From contig NZ_JAKCWP010000010.1 in the NCBI RefSeq assembly GCF_028767125.1, positions 1-64,000 on the forward strand: DNA of 64,000 nt, given 5' to 3'. Source of the stretch: Chelativorans sp. YIM 93263 (GTDB taxonomy: Bacteria > Pseudomonadota > Alphaproteobacteria > Rhizobiales > Rhizobiaceae). The stretch's first letter is position 1. Every line of letters begins with the position of its first letter. A program made the translations under genes and the position numbers. A model generated the notes under the pieces. That model was given only the letters and a program-made list of their open reading frames with translations, was not told the DNA's origin and did not search any database. This document shows, piece after piece, positions 28,041 through 36,608 of this stretch.

Positions 28041-28103
28041 TCAATTGTCATCCGCCGTCCGCGATGGGACGCAAGCCGAATTCAATTGGTAAAATGGGCC
28101 AAA

Positions 28104-29126
28104 CTAACCATGAGGGGCTCCGATCTCGATCTCGCACCAGTGGCTGTATGGCCGCTCGGGCGTGATCACGGGCGAGGGAAAGTGCGGGTGGTTGATGGCG
28201 TCGGGAAAGTTCTGGTCCTCCAGGCATAGACCACCGAAGCGCGGATAGCGCCGCCCACCCAGGCCGGGAACGGTGACATTCAGCTTGTCGCTGGTATAGA
28301 CCTGCAGTCCCGGCTGATCGGTTTTCAGGGTCAGCATCAACGAGTTGTCGGGCGCGGTGACGGTTGCCACAGGAGCGGAAGGATCGCGGTCCGTATTCAG
28401 AACCAGATTGTTGTCGTAGGCAATGGGCTCGCCGGCCTCGTTCTTCAGTTCGCGAGGATTATTGAAATCAAGATGGCTGCCGGCCACCGGCCGGATCTCG
28501 CCCGTGGGGATGAGATCCTCACCGGTCACCGTATAGGCATTTGCCGCCGCCTGCAGCGTGTGATCGCGGATATCACCATCGCCCATCAGATTGAAGTAGT
28601 TGTGTTGGGCAATGTTGACTGGGGTCGGTGCATCCGTCTCGGCCGCAAAATCGATGCGCAGGCGGTTGCCTACAAGCCTGTAGGTGACTGAAATGTCGAG
28701 CCGGCCCGGGTACCCCATTTCACCGTCGGGGCTGGTAAGCCGTAGGCGCACGCCCTCCTCACCGGCCAAGGGTTCCATACGCCAGACCTGCTTGCCGATG
28801 CCCTTCGGCCCGCCGTGCAGATGGTTTTCGCCCTCGTTTGCCGGAAGGCGGTATTCTTTTTCGTTCAGGGTGAAACGCGCGCCGCCAACGCGATTTGCCA
28901 TGCGACCGGCTATCGCCCCGAAATAGGGGCTGTATCCCGGATAGGTCTCGAAACGGTCGAACCCGAGAACGACCGAGCGCATCCCGTTTCCAACCGGCAC
29001 TTGCCAGTCGCGGATCGCCGCCGCATAGCTCATGATGGAGATGCGCACGCCGGTTTCGCTTTCCAGCGTCGTCTCCAACACATTACGTCCGTCGAATGTG
29101 CCGATCCGTCTCGGTTCGCTCGCCAT
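28104..29126 (-). CDS. galM: Aldose 1-epimerase (mutarotase)
   Basis: 340 residues from ATG 29126 (GGGAGA upstream). GalM-type features: NRVGGARFTL, ENHLHGGPKGIGKQVW, the histidine in INIAQHNYFNL-type context (VNIAQHNYFNLMG) and PRFGGLCLEDQNFPDAINHP near the end with the general-base glutamate. It interconverts sugar anomers in the cytosol. It lies beyond a terminator after the glycoside operon, so it may be expressed separately or by read-through. Confidence 0.93.
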   Translation of the reverse strand: MASEPRRIGTFDGRNVLETTLESETGVRISIMSYAAAIRDWQVPVGNGMRSVVLGFDRFETYPGYSPYFGAIAGRMANRVGGARFTLNEKEYRLPANEGENHLHGGPKGIGKQVWRMEPLAGEEGVRLRLTSPDGEMGYPGRLDISVTYRLVGNRLRIDFAAETDAPTPVNIAQHNYFNLMGDGDIRDHTLQAAANAYTVTGEDLIPTGEIRPVAGSHLDFNNPRELKNEAGEPIAYDNNLVLNTDRDPSAPVATVTAPDNSLMLTLKTDQPGLQVYTSDKLNVTVPGLGGRRYPRFGGLCLEDQNFPDAINHPHFPSPVITPERPYSHWCEIEIGAPHG

Positions 29127-29173
29127 GTTGTCTCCCTGGTTTCCGGGTGGATTCACCCCTCTTTGGCGTAACT

Positions 29174-29225
29174 AACACTTAGCTTCCGCTGCGCTCCAGC
29201 TAAGATGTTGGAACCGCTTTTTCTC
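29174..29225 (+). repeat. Hairpin repeat, copy 1
   Basis: AACACTTAGCT pairs with AGCTAAGATGTT (one bulged A) around a 13-nt loop, followed by GCTTTTTCTC. It shares its arms, loop core (GCTGCGCTC) and T-rich tail with the opposite-strand hairpin at 29313-29362, so the two look like inverted copies of one small element. Confidence 0.5.
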
Positions 29226-29312
29226 CCACAAGAGAACAGGTGGGTGCCCCAGCACCGCCAACACTGGCGACCAGCGGTGAGAGCGATGCAAGCGATATCT
29301 CTCCGCTAGGAA

Positions 29313-29362
29313 GAGAAAAAGCAAACACTTAGACTTGAGCGCAGCCAAGCCCAAGTGTTTGC
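29313..29362 (-). terminator. Intrinsic terminator of the glycoside operon
   Basis: On the minus strand GCAAACACTT pairs perfectly with AAGTGTTTGC, with a further CTTG/CAAG pairing inside, followed directly by TTTTTCTC. It lies about 30 bp after the stop of the last dehydrogenase gene and before galM. Also copy 2 of the hairpin repeat at 29174-29225. Confidence 0.75.
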
Positions 29363-29394
29363 GCGAGGGGGTAACACACCCTTCCCCTACTCGG

Positions 29395-30582
29395 TCACAC
29401 CGCGTCGAGCCGCGTCCAGGCGGCATCGGCCTGCGAGGAGTTCACGCACGCCTGGATAAAGCGCATGCCGTGAACACCGTCCTCCACGGTCGGAAGGACG
29501 AGACCTTCCGGCTGCTTGCCCTCGCGCATCTGACGAATGGCGCCTGCTGCTTCCGTGTAAAGCGTGGCGAAGGCCTCAAGATAGCCTTCCGGATGGCCAC
29601 CAGGAATGCGCGAGACTGCCGCCGCCGCCTCATTGGCCCCTGCCCCGGCACGCGTGATCAAGCGCTTGGGCTCACCCAGGGGGGTGTACCAGAGGTAATT
29701 CGGATCGGCCTGCACCCATTCGATGCCGCCCTTGGTGCCGTAAACGCGCAGCTTCAGCCCGTTCTCGTTTCCGGGTGCTACCTGACTCACCCAGACAGTG
29801 CCCTTGGGCCGCCGGCCACCGCGCTCGGGAAAGCGCATCATAATATGCCCGTTGTCGTCCAGCCGCCGTCCCGGCACGAAGCTGTCGAGATCGGCCGCCA
29901 CGCTTTCAGCCTGCAGACCCGTGATGAAGGTGGCAAGCTGATAGGCATGCGTGCCGATATCGCCAATGGCCCCGCCCGCACCGGAACGCGCAGGATCCGT
30001 GCGCCAGGAGGCCTGTTTCTGGCCGGTCTCCTCGATGGGTTCGGCCAGCCAGTCCTGCGGGTATTCCGCCTGCACGAGGATGATGTCGCCGAGCGTGCCG
30101 TCCTCGACCATCTGCCGGGCGTGGCGGATCATCGGATAGCCGGAATAATTATGCGTCAGCACGAAGAGCTTGCCGCTCGTCTTCACCGTCTCCGCCAGTG
30201 CTTTCGCGTCGTCCAGGCTGGAGGTCAGCGGCTTGTCGCAGATGACGTGAATGCCGGCGTCCAGAAAGGCCTTCGCCGCCGGATAGTGCATATGGTTGGG
30301 CGTGACGATGCTGACGGCCTCGATGCCATCCTCGCGGGCGGCCTCTTTCTCGGCCATTTCCTGAAAGCTGCCATAGGAGCGCTCGGGGTCGAGGCCGATC
30401 TCGGCGGCCGAAGCCTTTGCCCGTTCGGGATCGGAGGAAAGCGCGCCGGCCACCACCGTGTAGTGCCCGTCGAGACGCGCGGCCATACGGTGAACCGCAC
30501 CGATGAAGGCGCCCTGCCCGCCGCCCACCATGCCGAGGCGGATCGGGCTTGTGGCGGATGAAGTCGCGGATGCTGAAACCAT
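29395..30582 (-). CDS. Gfo/Idh/MocA family dehydrogenase (glycoside operon, first pair)
   Basis: 395 residues: Rossmann LGMVGGGQGAFIGAVHR, catalytic lysine in CDKPLTSS, and D-x-G-x-H in IGDIGTHAYQLATF. Sits 10 bp after a TIM-barrel isomerase gene, an arrangement often seen as a pair. The likely reaction is oxidation or reduction of a sugar ring hydroxyl with NAD(P). Substrate not readable; a xylosyl or glucosyl derivative fits the operon. Confidence 0.88.
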   Translation of the reverse strand: MVSASATSSATSPIRLGMVGGGQGAFIGAVHRMAARLDGHYTVVAGALSSDPERAKASAAEIGLDPERSYGSFQEMAEKEAAREDGIEAVSIVTPNHMHYPAAKAFLDAGIHVICDKPLTSSLDDAKALAETVKTSGKLFVLTHNYSGYPMIRHARQMVEDGTLGDIILVQAEYPQDWLAEPIEETGQKQASWRTDPARSGAGGAIGDIGTHAYQLATFITGLQAESVAADLDSFVPGRRLDDNGHIMMRFPERGGRRPKGTVWVSQVAPGNENGLKLRVYGTKGGIEWVQADPNYLWYTPLGEPKRLITRAGAGANEAAAAVSRIPGGHPEGYLEAFATLYTEAAGAIRQMREGKQPEGLVLPTVEDGVHGMRFIQACVNSSQADAAWTRLDAV

Positions 30583-30592
30583 TTTTCTCTCC

Positions 30593-31651
30593 TTATCCCA
30601 GCCCGAGCATCTTGCGCAGCTTGGCCGTATCGGTCTCGCCGCCGGCGAAGTCGTCGAACGCCTTCTCGGTCACCTGGATGATGTGATGATCGATAAAAGG
30701 CGCACCCTCGGCCGCTCCCTGCTCGGGGTGTTTCAGCGCGCATTCCCATTCCAGCACTGCCCAGCCGTCATAGTCGTACTGCGCGAGCTTGGAAAAGATG
30801 CCGCTGAAGTCCACCTGCCCGTCGCCCAGCGAGCGGAAACGGCCGGCGCGGTTCACCCAGCCCTGATAGCCCGAATACACGCCCTGGCGGCCGTCGGGAT
30901 TGAACTCGGCATCCTTCACGTGGAAGGCTGAAATGCGCTCGTGATAGATGTCGATGAAGGCCAGATAATCAAGTTGCTGCAGCAGGAAGTGCGAAGGATC
31001 GTAGTTGATCATGCAGCGCTTGTGGCCATCCACCTTGTCGAGGAACATCTCGAAGGTGGCGCCGTCGAACAGATCCTCGCCGGGGTGCAGCTCGAACGCG
31101 ACATCCACACCGGAATCCTCGTAGGCATCGAAGATCGGCTTCCAGCGGCGGGCAAGCTCGGTGAACGCCTCGTCAATCAAGCCCTCCGGGCGCTGCGGCC
31201 AAGGATAGAGATAGGGGAAAGCCAGTGCGCCCGAGAAGGACACGCTGACATCCAGGCCCATATTGCGCGAGGCCTTGGCCGCGAGCAGCATGTTTTCGAC
31301 GGCCCATTCCTGGCGCGCTTTCGGATTGTTGTGCACCTTTTCCGGCGCGAATCCGTCGAAGGGAATGTCATAGGCCGGATGGACGGCGACGAGTTGGCCA
31401 ATGAGGTGCGTGGAAAGCTCGGTGACTTCCACGCCGGCCTCCTTGCAGATGCCCTTCACCTCATCGCAATAGTCCTTGGATTCAGCCGCCTTGGCGAGAT
31501 CGAACAACCGGCCGTCCCAGGAGGGAATCTGGATACCTTGATAGCCGTGGCCGGCCGCCCAACGGGCAATGTTCGGCAGTGTGTTGAACGGGGCCTCGTC
31601 GCCGGCGAACTGAGCCAGGAAAATACCCGCTCCCCTCATTGTTTTAGGCAT
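30593..31651 (-). CDS. TIM-barrel sugar isomerase/epimerase (first pair)
   Basis: 352 residues from ATG 31651 (AAAGGGAG upstream). AP-endonuclease-2 fold with putative metal ligands Glu (AFELHPGEDL), Asp/His (INYDPSHFLLQ), His (SAFHVKDAEF) and Glu (AVLEWECAL). Paired with the following Gfo/Idh dehydrogenase. Members of this superfamily include isomerases and enzymes acting on 3-keto-sugars; the role here is not known. Confidence 0.85.
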   Translation of the reverse strand: MPKTMRGAGIFLAQFAGDEAPFNTLPNIARWAAGHGYQGIQIPSWDGRLFDLAKAAESKDYCDEVKGICKEAGVEVTELSTHLIGQLVAVHPAYDIPFDGFAPEKVHNNPKARQEWAVENMLLAAKASRNMGLDVSVSFSGALAFPYLYPWPQRPEGLIDEAFTELARRWKPIFDAYEDSGVDVAFELHPGEDLFDGATFEMFLDKVDGHKRCMINYDPSHFLLQQLDYLAFIDIYHERISAFHVKDAEFNPDGRQGVYSGYQGWVNRAGRFRSLGDGQVDFSGIFSKLAQYDYDGWAVLEWECALKHPEQGAAEGAPFIDHHIIQVTEKAFDDFAGGETDTAKLRKMLGLG

Positions 31652-32519
31652 TGTCAGTCTCCCTTTGAATTTCGTCTGGGCGTGCATAGCGGATATAGGC
31701 GAACGCGCTTCCATCTGGCGCCCAGCACGGCACGTTGATCGAGCCTTGGCCGCCGAAGAGTTTCACCAGCGTGCGGGCATTGCCGCCGTTGATATCCATG
31801 AGGCGCAATTCCACTTCGTGGTCGCGCGGGTGTCCCTCGACGCCCGGCGCGTAGGATAGATAGAGCACCGAGCGGCCATCGGGCGAAGGATGCGGGAACC
31901 AGTTCACCCGCTGATCATCGGTCATCTGCTCAAGCCCGCTGCCGTCCACGCGCACGCGCCAAAGCTGCATGGCTCCGCCACGGCTGGAGTTGAACCAGAT
32001 CCACTCGCCGTCCGGCGTGTAATCCGGCCCGTCATTGTGCCCCTTTCCGTCGGTCACCCGCGTTTCCGGTCCGCCTTCTACGGGAATGGTGTAGATGGCG
32101 AATTCGTCATCCCGCTTTGCCGTATAGGCGAGGCGTTTCCCGTCCGGCGACCAGCCATGCCACCAAGACGGGACGTTTTCCGTCACGCGCCGGGGCGTCC
32201 CCCCCTCGACGGAGAGCGTATAGATGCAGGACTGGCAGGTTTCGGTCTTGTCGCTGATGACAAGCGTCGAGCCATCAGGCGAAATGCCATGGTCGTTGTT
32301 ACAGTTGACGGCGAAGCCGGTATCGATCTGCCGTGGCTCTGCACCCTCCTCAAGGTCCAGCCGGTAAAGCAGCCCGCCGCCGTTGAAGACCAGAAAACGT
32401 CCGTCCGGCGACCAGTTCGGGGCCTCTATGAGCGACGGCACCTCTCCCGAATCGTGTGTTCGATAGAGCTCACGGGACTGCCCGCTGCGGCAGTCATAGA
32501 CTTCCAGGAAGCTCGTCAT
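31644..32519 (-). CDS. TolB/PD40-type beta-propeller protein
   Basis: 291 residues made of repeated blades with NWSPDGRFLVF, GISPDGSTLVI, GWSPDGKRLAY, DYTPDGEWIWF, HPSPDGRSVLY and WAPDGSAFAY. No signal peptide, so probably cytosolic. Overlaps the next gene by 8 bp and the upstream GH43 gene by 4 bp. Could be a lyase- or scaffold-type propeller; the oligogalacturonate-lyase fold is related. Function unknown. Confidence 0.8.
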   Translation of the reverse strand: MTSFLEVYDCRSGQSRELYRTHDSGEVPSLIEAPNWSPDGRFLVFNGGGLLYRLDLEEGAEPRQIDTGFAVNCNNDHGISPDGSTLVISDKTETCQSCIYTLSVEGGTPRRVTENVPSWWHGWSPDGKRLAYTAKRDDEFAIYTIPVEGGPETRVTDGKGHNDGPDYTPDGEWIWFNSSRGGAMQLWRVRVDGSGLEQMTDDQRVNWFPHPSPDGRSVLYLSYAPGVEGHPRDHEVELRLMDINGGNARTLVKLFGGQGSINVPCWAPDGSAFAYIRYARPDEIQRETDNA

Positions 32520-34123
32520 CCGTCGGTCTCCGGATGATAGGCGAAGCGCGTGAAATCGGCGGGAATGGCGGACCCGCTGGTATCGAAGCAGACCATGCCT
32601 ACGAACGCGCCGGTGAAGGAGCCGTGCTCCCCGCGCCCGCCCTCATCGGAAATCACGCTGGCGTCCAGCACCGGACCGACCGGCTGCCAGCCACCATCGG
32701 TTTTGTAGAAGAACTGCAGTTCGGCTTCCCTGACCTCCACAGCCAGGCCGATCCGGCCTTCTTCCGGTAGCTTCACCGGTTCCTCGAGCGGGAATGAGAG
32801 CCGCCCGTCCGGCCAGTCGCCCGGGCAGCTCAGAATGGTTAGCACACGGCCCAGTTCCTCGTGCCAGGTGACGGCCAGGAAGTGAAACTTGTGGCGATTG
32901 TAATAGGCGGTTAGCCCCGCCACCTGCTGATAGGTCGTCGGCTGGAAGTCGAGCTCGGTTTCCGCGCGGTAGGAGAAATGCTCCTGCCGGCGGGCGACAA
33001 GTGCCTGCTCGAACCAGCTTCCGATGGATTCCCGTCCGATCAGCCGCAGCGCAGAACCGGTGAATGTGAAGATGCGCTCGGGGTGTGGCGTGCGCAGCCA
33101 TTGGAACTCTTCCGGCAAGGTATTGCCGTTGAAGACGTGCTCTTTCGCTTGCGGCGGCGCGGGTTCGGCCTCGGTTGGCGCTGGCACACGGACCTCCGGC
33201 ACGGGACTTCCCGTTTCGGGATAAGGCCAGCCATCCTCCTTCCAGACGCATTTCTGGATCGCCGTTTCGCGGCCGAGAGGCGAGCGGCGCGTGCCCGGCA
33301 GCGGGCGCGAACAGAGGTGGGTGTGATAGATGGCACCCTCGGGCGTCTCGACGATCTGGCCATGCCCCGCGCGCTGCAAGGTGGCGTTCGGCGTGTCCTT
33401 CGATGTGAAGAGATACACGTCCGGGTGCAACTCATATGGCCCGTCGATCTGTCGCGAACGCGCCATGGTGACGGCGTGGCTATAGCCCGTTCCGCCCTCG
33501 GCGACGGTCATGTAGTACCAGCCATCGCGCTTGAAGAGATGGGGGCCTTCGACCAGCCCGTGCGGGCTGCCGGCGAAGACGTTCTTCACCTCGCCGATCA
33601 GCTTGCCTGCCTCGGCGTCATATTCCTGCAAGAGGATGCCGGCGAAGGCCGGGTGCTTTGGCTGGCCGCCTACGGAATTGGAGCGATGGTTCCAGACCAT
33701 GTTGAGGAACCATTTGCGGCCATCGTCATCGTGGAAGAGCGAAGGGTCAAAGCCGGAGGAATTCACATAGACCGGGTCGGACCAGGGGCCCTCGATGGAA
33801 GGTGCGGTGACGATGTAATTGTGCGCGTCCTTGAAGTTGCCGTCGATCCGCTTCACGTCCGTATAGACCAGCCAGAACAGCCCATCCGCATAGGAGAGGC
33901 ACGGGGCCCAGATGCCGCCGGAATCGGGATTGCCGCGCATGTCGAGCTGGCTGGCGCGGTCGAGCGGCCGCTTTGCCAACCGCCAGTTCACCAGATCGCG
34001 AGAGTGATGAATCTGTACGCCAGGGAACCACTCGAAGGTGGAGGTCGCGATATAGTAGTCCTCACCCACCCTGCATATGGAGGGATCGGGATTGAAACCG
34101 GGCAGGATGGGATTGACGATCAT
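32516..34123 (-). CDS. xynB: GH43 beta-xylosidase
   Basis: 535 residues. Five-bladed propeller catalytic domain ~1-300 with catalytic Asp13 (NPDPS), pKa-modulating Asp126 (SSGFDPSLF) and acid Glu192 (VEGPHLF), then the C-terminal beta-sandwich (GH43_C2) ~320-535. No signal peptide, so it would hydrolyse imported xylo-oligosaccharides in the cytosol. ATG 34123 overlaps the aldo/keto reductase stop (ATGA). This is the strongest clue that the importer takes up xylosides. Confidence 0.94.
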   Translation of the reverse strand: MIVNPILPGFNPDPSICRVGEDYYIATSTFEWFPGVQIHHSRDLVNWRLAKRPLDRASQLDMRGNPDSGGIWAPCLSYADGLFWLVYTDVKRIDGNFKDAHNYIVTAPSIEGPWSDPVYVNSSGFDPSLFHDDDGRKWFLNMVWNHRSNSVGGQPKHPAFAGILLQEYDAEAGKLIGEVKNVFAGSPHGLVEGPHLFKRDGWYYMTVAEGGTGYSHAVTMARSRQIDGPYELHPDVYLFTSKDTPNATLQRAGHGQIVETPEGAIYHTHLCSRPLPGTRRSPLGRETAIQKCVWKEDGWPYPETGSPVPEVRVPAPTEAEPAPPQAKEHVFNGNTLPEEFQWLRTPHPERIFTFTGSALRLIGRESIGSWFEQALVARRQEHFSYRAETELDFQPTTYQQVAGLTAYYNRHKFHFLAVTWHEELGRVLTILSCPGDWPDGRLSFPLEEPVKLPEEGRIGLAVEVREAELQFFYKTDGGWQPVGPVLDASVISDEGGRGEHGSFTGAFVGMVCFDTSGSAIPADFTRFAYHPETDG

Positions 34124-35166
34124 TTCCGCGGCGGTCCTTTACGTTCGGCAGAAGCCGCCCAGAGATTGATGTCGGCATCGCGCGCAAACTTGTCGATTTC
34201 GGCCAGTTCCTCATCGGAAAAGTCGGGGTTTTCCAGCGCGCCGACGCACTCTTCAACCTGCTCCGGCCGGCTGGCGCCGATGAGAGCCGTGGTTACACGT
34301 CCGCCGCGCAGCACCCAGGCAAGGGCCATCTGCGCGAGGCTCTGGCCGCGGCGCTTGGCGATCTCGTTCAGCCCGCGGATGTTCTCCACGTTCTTTTCGT
34401 TCAGGAATTCTTTGCGCAGCGACTTGCCTTGCGCCGCCCGGCTTTCCTCCGGAATGCCGGAGAGATACTTGTCGGTGAGCATTCCCTGCGCGAGCGGCGA
34501 GAAGACGATTGAGCCGATGCCCAGATCGTCCAGCGCGTCCAAAAGCCCGTCGTCTTCTACCCAGCGATTGATCATGGAATAGCTCGGCTGGTGGATCAGG
34601 CAGGGCGTGCCCAGCTCCTTCAGGATTGCCGCGGCCTCGCGCGTTCGCTGCGCGTTGTAGGAGGAAATGCCGGCATAGAGCGCCCGGCCCGAGCGCACGA
34701 TGTGGTCGAGCGCCATCATCGTTTCTTCGAGCGGCGTTTCCGGGTCGAAGCGGTGGGAATAGAAGATATCGACATAGTCGAGGCCGAGCCTCTTCAGGCT
34801 CTGGTCGCAGCTTGCAATCAGATATTTGCGGCTGCCCCACTCGCCGTACGGCCCGGGCCACATGCCGTAGCCAGCTTTCGAGGAGACGATGAGCTGGTCG
34901 CGGTAGCCGGCAAAATCCGAGCGCAGGATCTCGCCGAAAGCTTTTTCAGCCGAGCCGGGCGGCGGGCCGTAATTGTTGGCGAGGTCGAAATGGGTGATGC
35001 CCAGATCAAATGCCTTGCGGCAAATCGCCTGCTTCAACTCGTGCGGGCGATCATCGCCGAAATTGTGCCATAGGCCCAGCGAGAGCGCCGGCAACTTAAG
35101 CCCAGAGCGCCCGCAGCGGCGATACTGCATACGTTCATAACGGTCTTCAGCAGGACGCCAAGTCAT
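34120..35166 (-). CDS. Aldo/keto reductase, YghZ/Gpr-like
   Basis: 348 residues from ATG 35166, preceded by GAAGGAGGT. Closely follows the E. coli YghZ pattern: ERMQYRRCGRSGLKLPALSL, catalytic tyrosine in DLANNYGPP, and YSHRFDPETPLEETMMALD. Gpr/YghZ reduces L-glyceraldehyde-3-phosphate and other aldehydes with NADPH. In this operon it may act on a sugar aldehyde or ketone. In-frame codons upstream of 35166 fall in a repeat and are not used. Confidence 0.9.
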   Translation of the reverse strand: MTWRPAEDRYERMQYRRCGRSGLKLPALSLGLWHNFGDDRPHELKQAICRKAFDLGITHFDLANNYGPPPGSAEKAFGEILRSDFAGYRDQLIVSSKAGYGMWPGPYGEWGSRKYLIASCDQSLKRLGLDYVDIFYSHRFDPETPLEETMMALDHIVRSGRALYAGISSYNAQRTREAAAILKELGTPCLIHQPSYSMINRWVEDDGLLDALDDLGIGSIVFSPLAQGMLTDKYLSGIPEESRAAQGKSLRKEFLNEKNVENIRGLNEIAKRRGQSLAQMALAWVLRGGRVTTALIGASRPEQVEECVGALENPDFSDEELAEIDKFARDADINLWAASAERKGPPRK

Positions 35167-35171
35167 GCCGG

Positions 35172-35283
35172 CACCTCCTTCGACAAGCTCAGGACGGGGA
35201 CAAGATTGGATCGGGTGCAACGAAGGGCGCCCTCCTCCCCCTTGCCGAGGGAGGTGCCGAACGGAGTGCCCACAGGGGCACCT
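35172..35283. repeat. Intergenic repeat (REP-like) between operon genes
   Basis: Contains CTTCGACAAGCTCAGGAC, an interspersed motif known from many proteobacterial genomes (it would translate as PELVEG), and further on an inverted pair AGGTGCC (35252-35258) / GGCACCT (35277-35283) next to CTCCCCCTTGCCGAGGGAGG. The first part overlaps the ribosome binding site of the aldo/keto reductase. Confidence 0.5.
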
Positions 35284-35343
35284 GCATAACCGCCGCCGCT
35301 TCCTCTTCTTCGTCTACGCCACGTTATCATTGCGTTGCCGCCC

Positions 35344-36492
35344 TTAAGCGAATTCCTTTTCCTCCAAGAGCTCACGCGCCGACTCAATGTCGAGAGCGGC
35401 CGGCCGCTCGCAGGTCGTCGTCAGGTTGACGAACGAGCCCAGTTCGCCGGATCTCAGTATAGAGGTCATAACATCGATCGCGTGCAGCGACATCTCCTGA
35501 GAACAGCGATGCGGGCGGCCTTCAATGATCGCCAGCGCCATGTCGGCCAAGCCAGCCGCGCGATAATTGGCCAAGGCCTTGCCGTCCTTACCCTCCTGAT
35601 TGGCGACGCTCAGGGGATGCTGCCATTTCGGCGTATCCACCACCTTCTTTTCGTCAGTAACGATGAGTTCGCCGCCGAAGAAATTCGGATCGGGAACGTG
35701 CAGCGATCCCTTTTCGCCGTAAAGCTCCATGTTCGCGTGCTTGTGATGCCATACGTCCCAGGATGCCCCAAGCGTGACGATGGCGCCATTGGCGAATTCC
35801 ATGACGGCGTGGATGGTGGTCGGCGTCTCGACGCTGATCTTTTCGCCTTTGCGCGGCTCGGAAAGGATCGTCCGCTCCCTGGCCGGAATGGAGGCCAGTG
35901 CGCCGACGCGCTTCACCGGGCCAATGAGTTGGATGAGATTGGTGACGTAGTAAGGGCCAATGTCGAGGACAGGACCAGCGCCGGGCTTGAAGAAGAAGTC
36001 CGGGTTCGGGTGCCAGTGCTCCATGCCGTGGCTCATGACGTGGCACGTGCCGCTGACAATCTCACCGACAGCACCCGAATCCACGATGTGGCGGGCGAGC
36101 TGGTGCGCTCCCCCCAAGAAAGTGTCGGGCGCGGAGCCGACCCGCACACCCTTTTCCTTAGCAAGCGCGGCAAGTGCCTTACCTTCCTCCACCGTAAGCA
36201 CAAAAGGCTTTTCCGAATAGACATGCTTCCCGGCTTCGATGGCCTTCTTCGATATTTCGTAATGGGCCGCGGGAATTGTCAGGTTAACGATGATGTCTAT
36301 GTCGTCGGCAGCCAACAGGTTCTCGACCGTATCGGCGCGCAGATTGAATTCCTTTGCACGAGTTTCGGCAGCCGCAGCGTTCATGTCAGCGCAGGCGCGG
36401 ACCTCAATCCCGCGGAAGAGCGGCGACAGCTTCATGTAGGCTTCGGAAATGTTTCCGCAGCCTATGATTCCAACCCCGAGTTTCTTCGACAT
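35344..36492 (-). CDS. Gfo/Idh/MocA family dehydrogenase (second pair)
   Basis: 382 residues from ATG 36492 (AAGAGGT upstream). Rossmann GVGIIGCGNISEAYMK, catalytic lysine in YSEKPFVLT. The usual D-x-G-x-H is D-x-G-P-Y (VLDIGPYYVTNL), i.e. Tyr replaces His, as in the glucose-fructose oxidoreductase branch. It follows a second TIM-barrel isomerase gene. Probably acts on a sugar ring; substrate unknown. Confidence 0.88.
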   Translation of the reverse strand: MSKKLGVGIIGCGNISEAYMKLSPLFRGIEVRACADMNAAAAETRAKEFNLRADTVENLLAADDIDIIVNLTIPAAHYEISKKAIEAGKHVYSEKPFVLTVEEGKALAALAKEKGVRVGSAPDTFLGGAHQLARHIVDSGAVGEIVSGTCHVMSHGMEHWHPNPDFFFKPGAGPVLDIGPYYVTNLIQLIGPVKRVGALASIPARERTILSEPRKGEKISVETPTTIHAVMEFANGAIVTLGASWDVWHHKHANMELYGEKGSLHVPDPNFFGGELIVTDEKKVVDTPKWQHPLSVANQEGKDGKALANYRAAGLADMALAIIEGRPHRCSQEMSLHAIDVMTSILRSGELGSFVNLTTTCERPAALDIESARELLEEKEFA

Positions 36493-36608
36493 GTTTATAC
36501 CTCTTAACCTTGGCCGCTGGCGGCGGTGGCAACGCTCAGGCACGGGCCTGACCCGAGATCCATGCCTGAGCACGCCACTCACCAGCAGTTCAAATCCACG
36601 TTTCTGTC

